Assembly (NCBI GenBank): GCA_013696065.1
Contig: JACCZJ010000211.1
Location: 1 to 10,672, forward strand
DNA: 10,672 nt
Direction: 5' to 3'
Source: Nocardioidaceae bacterium
GTDB taxonomy: Bacteria; Actinomycetota; Actinomycetes; Propionibacteriales; Nocardioidaceae
In this document: positions 8,069 through 10,672 of the stretch, in pieces
Numbering within the stretch: position 1 is the first letter of the stretch
Layout: the number at the start of each line of letters is the position of its first letter
Program-made: the position numbers and the translations under genes
The notes under the pieces: generated by a model
Told to the model about the DNA's origin: nothing
Database searches by the model: none
The model's input: the letters and a program-made list of their open reading frames with translations, nothing else

Positions 8069-9154
8069 TTAGACGTAACGCTCGAGAATGCTCGACTCCG
8101 CCAAGCGGGACAGTCCTTCTCTGACCGAGCGTGCGCGCGTGTCGCCGACGCCTTCGACAGCCTGGAGGTCGTCGATGCTGGCGGCAAGGAGCTTCTGCAG
8201 GGTGCCGAAGTGCTCGACGAGGCGTTCGACCACCGAACCCGGAAGCCGCGGCACCTTCGCAAGAAGCCGGTAGCCGCGTGGACTGACGGCGCTGTCCAAA
8301 TTGTCGGCGCCGCCCAGTCCCAGTGGCCTGGCGACGGAGGCGATGTCAAGCAGGTCGGCAGCGGACAGAGCATCGATTTCGGCAAGTACCGACTCCGTTG
8401 TGCGGGTCCTCCGACCGGAGGGGAGATAGTCGCGCACCACGAGTTCGCGCTCATAGTCGACGCCGCCTACGAGCTCGTCGAGCTGCAGCGCCAGCAGCCG
8501 ACCGTCTGTGCCGAGCACCAGCACGTAGTCTTCGATCTCTTTCGCGATACGCAGCACCATCTCGAGGCGCTGTGCTACTGCTGCCACATCGCGGACCGTG
8601 ACAAGGTCCTCGATCTCGAGGGCCGACAGCGTGCCGGACACCTCGTCGAGTCGCATCTTGTAGCGTTCGAGCGTGGCGAGCGCCTGGTTGGCGCGAGACA
8701 AGATCGCGCCGGTGTTCTCCAACACGTAGCGGGTATCTCCGACGTACAGCGCGATGATGTGCATGGACTGGGATACGGAGACGACGGGGAAGCCGGTCTG
8801 TCTGGCCACGCGGTCGGCCGTTCGGTGTCGAGTCCCGGTCTCCTGGGTGGCGATCGAATAGTCGGGCATCAGGTGCACGCCAGCGCGGATGATCCGGGTG
8901 ACCGCCTCATCGCAGACGATCGCGCCGTCCATCTTGGCCAGCTCGCGCATACCCGCAGCGCTGAACTCGACGTCGAGCTCGAATCCCCCCGTGGAGATGG
9001 CGTCAACGACCTTGTCGTTGCCGAGCACGATGAGGGCCCCCGTGCGGCCTCGCAGGATGCGCTCCAGCCCTTCGCGCAGGTCGGTGCCCGGGGCAACGGC
9101 AGCCAACGTCGCACGAAGTGTCTCATCTTCAGACTGCTTGTCGCCGCTCGCCAC
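8069..9154 (-). CDS. disA: DisA, DNA-integrity-scanning diadenylate cyclase
   Basis: DisA condenses two ATP into cyclic di-AMP and binds branched DNA, linking DNA damage to second-messenger output; it forms an octamer. The 361 residues match the family. The DAC domain (about 20-150) has the DGA motif (76-78) and RHRTA (109-113) in GTRHRTADR. The middle helical region follows SRANQALATLERYK. The C-terminal helix-hairpin-helix DNA-binding domain (about 310-350) contains DLQAVEGVGDTRARSVREGL. Residue 114 is Asp where the B. subtilis and M. tuberculosis proteins have Glu after RHRTA/RHRSA; this is conservative. The start is GTG at 9154 with GAGGGG five bases upstream; no earlier start gives a better N-terminus. 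It follows radA by 59 bases on the same strand. RadA is reported to restrain DisA activity in mycobacteria and Bacillus, which gives the pairing meaning. Confidence 0.97.
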   Translation of the reverse strand: MASGDKQSEDETLRATLAAVAPGTDLREGLERILRGRTGALIVLGNDKVVDAISTGGFELDVEFSAAGMRELAKMDGAIVCDEAVTRIIRAGVHLMPDYSIATQETGTRHRTADRVARQTGFPVVSVSQSMHIIALYVGDTRYVLENTGAILSRANQALATLERYKMRLDEVSGTLSALEIEDLVTVRDVAAVAQRLEMVLRIAKEIEDYVLVLGTDGRLLALQLDELVGGVDYERELVVRDYLPSGRRTRTTESVLAEIDALSAADLLDIASVARPLGLGGADNLDSAVSPRGYRLLAKVPRLPGSVVERLVEHFGTLQKLLAASIDDLQAVEGVGDTRARSVREGLSRLAESSILERYV

Positions 9155-9159
9155 TCGCG

Positions 9160-9165
9160 CCCCTC
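9160..9165 (-). promoter_or_regulatory. Ribosome binding site supporting the GTG start of disA
   Basis: On the - strand GAGGGG lies five bases before the GTG at 9154. It is the only purine-rich site near the N-terminus and supports a GTG rather than a downstream ATG start. Confidence 0.65.
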
Positions 9166-9190
9166 GGTTGGCCCCCTGATGTGACTGCCC

Positions 9191-9196
9191 AGTCTA
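9191..9196 (-). promoter_or_regulatory. Possible -10 element for separate disA transcription
   Basis: TAGACT (TAnnnT) on the - strand in the 59-base gap after radA would start a transcript near 9184 with a leader of about 30 bases containing the disA ribosome binding site. A matching -35 is not evident, so disA may equally be read through from radA. Confidence 0.35.
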
Positions 9197-9213
9197 AAGC
9201 CAGACAGGGATGT

Positions 9214-10641
9214 TCAGCCCACGACGTGCAACTCTGCGGGCATCTCGCGTGGCGGGCGATCCACCAGCTGCAACACTCGCAAAGCTGAATATAGATCGCG
9301 GCACTCGACGATCGCGAGCCCTTCGACGGCGGGGAATAGCGCTGACGTTGCCCCGTGGGAGGCGGGTATGACGGCGTTCGTGAAACCAAGACGGGCTGCC
9401 TCATTGAGCCGTTGGGCGAGACTCGGCACGGCGCGCAGCTCGCCGGCCAATCCCACCTCCGCAATGGCCACCATGCCAAGTGGGAGTGCGACGTCCACAG
9501 CGGCACTGGCGACCGAGATGGCGATCGCGAGGTCGGCTGCCGGTCCACGCAGCGATGCGCCTCCGACCGTGGCGGCGTAGACGTCGGTCAGTCCCAGCTG
9601 TATGCCCACTCGACGTTGTAGCACCGCGAGAAGCATGGCCAATCGTGACGAGTCGAGTCCGCTCACTGCCCGGCGTGGTTGTGGAGTCGAGGAGCGTGTC
9701 ACGAGTGACTGCACCTCGGCCAACAACGGCCGACGCCCTTCGAGCGTCACCGTGACGCAGGTGCCGGACATCGGCTCCGGATGCCGGGAGACGAAGAGGC
9801 CGGTGGGGTCGCTGACCTCGATGATCCCGTCATCGCAAAGGTCGAAACACCCGATCTCGTCGACGGGGCCAAAGCGGTTCTTGACGGCTCTCAGGACACG
9901 CAGCCGCGAGTTGCGCTCACCTTCGAACTGGAGCACGACGTCGACGACATGTTCGAGCGCTCGGGGGCCGGCGACCGTGCCGTCCTTGGTGACGTGGCCG
10001 ACGAGGAGCGTCGGGAGGTGCCGCTCTTTGGCCACACGGACCAATGCAGCGGTGACGGCTCGCACCTGGGTGACGCCACCGGCCGCACCATCGATGTCGT
10101 TGCTCGCGACCGTCTGGATGGAGTCGATGATGAGCAAGTCCGGCTCAACTGCGTCGATGTGGGAGAGCACCGCGGAAAGGTCGGTTTCGGCCGCGAGGTA
10201 GAGCCTGTCTTCGAGTGCTCCTGTGCGCTCGGCCCGAAGCCGGACCTGTGAGGCCGACTCCTCTCCGGATACGTAGAGCACAGTCGAGCCGTGGCGAGCC
10301 GCCTGAGCAGCGACCTCGAGCAACAAGGTCGACTTGCCGACGCCGGGCTCCCCCGCCAGCAGCAGGACCGACCCCGGAACGAGTCCACCACCGAGCACAC
10401 GGTCGAGCTCTGGCACACCGCTTGCGCAGGAATCAGTTGTTCTGGCCTGAACCTCCGGGATCGGCAAGGCGGGGGCGTTCACTGGACCCGGCCTGGCCCG
10501 CGAAACCGGTGCGGCGCCCACTTCCTCGATCGCGCCCCACGTCTGGCACTCGCCGCATCGCCCCTTCCACTTGAGGGAAGTCCATCCGCACTCCCCGCAG
10601 CGGTACGAGTTCGAGGCGCGCTTGGCGGAGGGATTGGTCAA
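9214..10641 (-). CDS. radA: RadA (Sms), DNA branch-migration ATPase of recombinational repair
   Basis: RadA is a RecA-like hexameric motor that drives branch migration of recombination intermediates. From the TTG at 10641 the product has 475 residues, usual for the family. It has a four-cysteine zinc finger CGECGWTSLKWKGRCGEC (15-32), Walker A GEPGVGKST (97-105), a Walker B strand LLIIDS (169-174), GHVTKDG (215-221), the RadA-specific KNRFG motif (254-258) and a Lon-protease-like C-terminal domain (about 270-460, with GGASLRGPAADLAIA). The start is uncertain. The frame stays open to the window edge, with TTG at 10671 and GTG at 10665 as other choices. TTG at 10641 is preferred because it puts the zinc finger near residue 13, as in relatives, and lies seven bases after a -10-like TAGCGT. 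disA follows on the same strand. Confidence 0.93.
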   Translation of the reverse strand: MTNPSAKRASNSYRCGECGWTSLKWKGRCGECQTWGAIEEVGAAPVSRARPGPVNAPALPIPEVQARTTDSCASGVPELDRVLGGGLVPGSVLLLAGEPGVGKSTLLLEVAAQAARHGSTVLYVSGEESASQVRLRAERTGALEDRLYLAAETDLSAVLSHIDAVEPDLLIIDSIQTVASNDIDGAAGGVTQVRAVTAALVRVAKERHLPTLLVGHVTKDGTVAGPRALEHVVDVVLQFEGERNSRLRVLRAVKNRFGPVDEIGCFDLCDDGIIEVSDPTGLFVSRHPEPMSGTCVTVTLEGRRPLLAEVQSLVTRSSTPQPRRAVSGLDSSRLAMLLAVLQRRVGIQLGLTDVYAATVGGASLRGPAADLAIAISVASAAVDVALPLGMVAIAEVGLAGELRAVPSLAQRLNEAARLGFTNAVIPASHGATSALFPAVEGLAIVECRDLYSALRVLQLVDRPPREMPAELHVVG

Positions 10642-10648
10642 GGGAGCG

Positions 10649-10654
10649 ACGCTA
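10649..10654 (-). promoter_or_regulatory. Candidate -10 element for a leaderless radA start
   Basis: TAGCGT on the - strand is followed by seven bases and then the TTG at 10641. It is the same hexamer found before the membrane protein gene at 7271. If real, it would make radA leaderless and settle its start. The -35 region would be at or beyond the window edge. Confidence 0.3.
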
Positions 10655-10672
10655 GGGCACGCCACCGACAAT

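Noticed and set aside
8210..9184. 324-codon + strand frame opposite disA
   Set aside because: DisA motifs on the - strand are unambiguous, and the + frame has no domain or start signal; it is a composition shadow.

Overview
The window reads as a chromosomal housekeeping segment of a high-GC actinobacterium. The evidence is the gene set and order (panC, lysS, lsr2, clpC, mutY, a membrane protein, disA, radA), the presence of Lsr2, a short actinobacterial-type MutY, strong GC-ending codon preference and several apparently leaderless starts. From memory, the order follows the Mycobacterium tuberculosis Rv3603c-to-Rv3585 region, without panD, coaX, the carbonic anhydrase gene and other genes that lie between there. 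The ClpC and LysS sequences look non-mycobacterial, perhaps closer to Propionibacteriales or a related order, but I cannot place the organism further.

Layout. Bases 1-1712 hold the 3' part of a Rossmann/DUF2520-type dehydrogenase-like gene overlapping panC (pantothenate synthesis). Bases 1774-3291 hold lysS (lysyl-tRNA synthetase), whose codon use is visibly more AT-tolerant than its neighbours. Bases 3360-3698 hold lsr2 (nucleoid-associated xenogeneic silencer). Bases 3852-6353 hold clpC (AAA+ unfoldase of the Clp protease), preceded by a candidate oxidative/thiol-stress (SigR/SigH-type) promoter. All of these are on the + strand. mutY (adenine DNA glycosylase) is convergent with clpC; only two bases separate the stop codons, and a terminator-like hairpin lies inside the mutY 3' end. 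A short divergent region between mutY and a single-pass membrane protein gene (7283-8023, +) carries a perfect 7-3-7 palindrome. That gene converges on disA across a 45-base gap filled by an inverted repeat. disA (c-di-AMP synthase and DNA-scanning protein) and radA (branch-migration ATPase) run on the - strand as a pair, radA first.

Functional themes are DNA integrity (mutY, disA, radA), protein quality control and chromatin (clpC, lsr2), and basic metabolism and translation (panC, lysS). The radA-disA pairing is functionally meaningful, because RadA is known to interact with and restrain DisA in other bacteria.

I saw no mobile element, CRISPR array, tRNA, rRNA or unrecognised multi-gene system. 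The second-look items are regulatory sites, sequence oddities inside known genes, and the uncharacterised membrane protein. Intergenic stretches are all under about 155 bases and are described as sites where they hold something.
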